This document shows positions 63,783 through 64,000 of a stretch of 64,000 nt of DNA, in pieces. Each line of letters starts with the position of its first letter. Positions within the stretch are counted from its first letter, which is position 1. Location: positions 186,001 through 250,000 of the forward strand of contig NZ_QWLJ01000001.1 of the NCBI RefSeq assembly GCF_009917385.1. The letters run 5' to 3'. Below the pieces are notes generated by a model. That model was not told the DNA's origin, ran no database searches, and saw only the letters and a program-made list of their open reading frames with translations. Origin of the DNA: Roseburia sp. 1XD42-34. Its GTDB lineage: Bacteria; Bacillota; Bacilli; Bacillales; Amphibacillaceae. Made by a program: the position numbers and the translations under genes.

Positions 63783-64000
63783 AGATGAGTTAGTTCCTTT
63801 CTTGACGGTTCTTTTTCTATTAGAAATGAATCCAAATAATCCAGCTTGAAATGAAGTGATTGGGTCCTTCTTCATTTTACTTTCGTAATATTGGAGTTAA
63901 GTTTTCTTGGTTTCTGCTCTTCTTTAAAAAAAGCAGCTAGTGTTGAAAATATGGTTGCGGTTCCAGAAATATTACATGAGGGACGATGTAATTATCTTCA
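63783..64000. other. Right window edge, no supported gene
   Basis: 218 bases. A minus-strand stretch open from about 63990 to the TGA at 63873 encodes about 35 residues containing IFSTLAAFFKEEQKP, without a visible start. It may be the end of a small peptide gene, but cannot be judged. Confidence 0.35.

Noticed and set aside
63873..64000. AgrD-like peptide gene at the right edge
   Set aside because: Only about 35 codons are open, no start or ribosome binding site is visible, and the resemblance rests on a few residues.

Overview
The window is AT-rich Bacillota DNA with AGGAGG-type ribosome binding sites and frequent GTG/TTG starts. Several genes point to an endospore-forming member of the Bacillaceae: YueI, a YfhD-like small protein, DUF4183 proteins, a YhcR-type nuclease and NiaR control of NAD synthesis. 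A BCCT osmolyte transporter would suit a halotolerant lineage such as Virgibacillus or Oceanobacillus, but genus is inference.

Layout: thiamine genes thiW-thiD (minus) behind a TPP riboswitch (1-1.8 kb); a complete dipeptide/oligopeptide ABC transporter (2.1-8.3 kb); a VanR/VanS-like two-component system followed by a VanY-like D,D-carboxypeptidase (8.9-11.7 kb); a very large wall-anchored nuclease/5'-nucleotidase (12.2-16.0 kb); the NAD pathway, where nadB-nadC and nadA are separated by an intact IS110-family element and two other repeats, with nifS-niaR divergent from nadB (16-23.7 kb). Then come mostly single genes: glycerophosphodiesterase, tRNA-Ala, POT peptide transporter, a small caspase/CHAT-like protein, YhdT-PanF, acetoacetyl-CoA synthetase, a PfpI-family protein, BCCT carrier, YueI, YfhD-like protein, a TctA-like permease, two DUF4183 proteins, an MBL hydrolase and a decayed membrane-protein gene (24-43 kb).

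The main feature is a glycyl-radical-enzyme bacterial microcompartment (BMC) locus at 43.2-62.7 kb. A minus-strand PocR-domain histidine kinase and AraC-type response regulator lie divergent from a long plus-strand cluster: BMC-H, PduB-like BMC-T, PduL, flavoprotein, CoA-acylating aldehyde dehydrogenase, Fe-alcohol dehydrogenase, aquaglyceroporin, glycyl-radical diol dehydratase, radical-SAM activase, pyruvate:ferredoxin oxidoreductase, BMC-H with a long Lys-rich tail, BMC-H, EutJ-like ATPase, BMC-P, and SAM synthetase. Active-site motifs fit B12-independent dehydration of a diol (1,2-propanediol or glycerol) to an aldehyde inside a protein shell. The aldehyde is then reduced to the alcohol or oxidised to acyl-CoA and acyl-phosphate. 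PFOR and MetK could supply low-potential electrons and SAM to the activase. The diol dehydratase carries an internal insertion containing an encapsulation-peptide-like helix.

Three families of non-coding repeats recur between genes: family A (five copies of about 260 bp, all the same way round), family B (about seven copies plus fragments, both orientations, ending in a stem-loop and a conserved TTCACTTTAT-like edge) and family C (two copies, both inside the BMC cluster). No CRISPR array, rRNA or prophage was seen.
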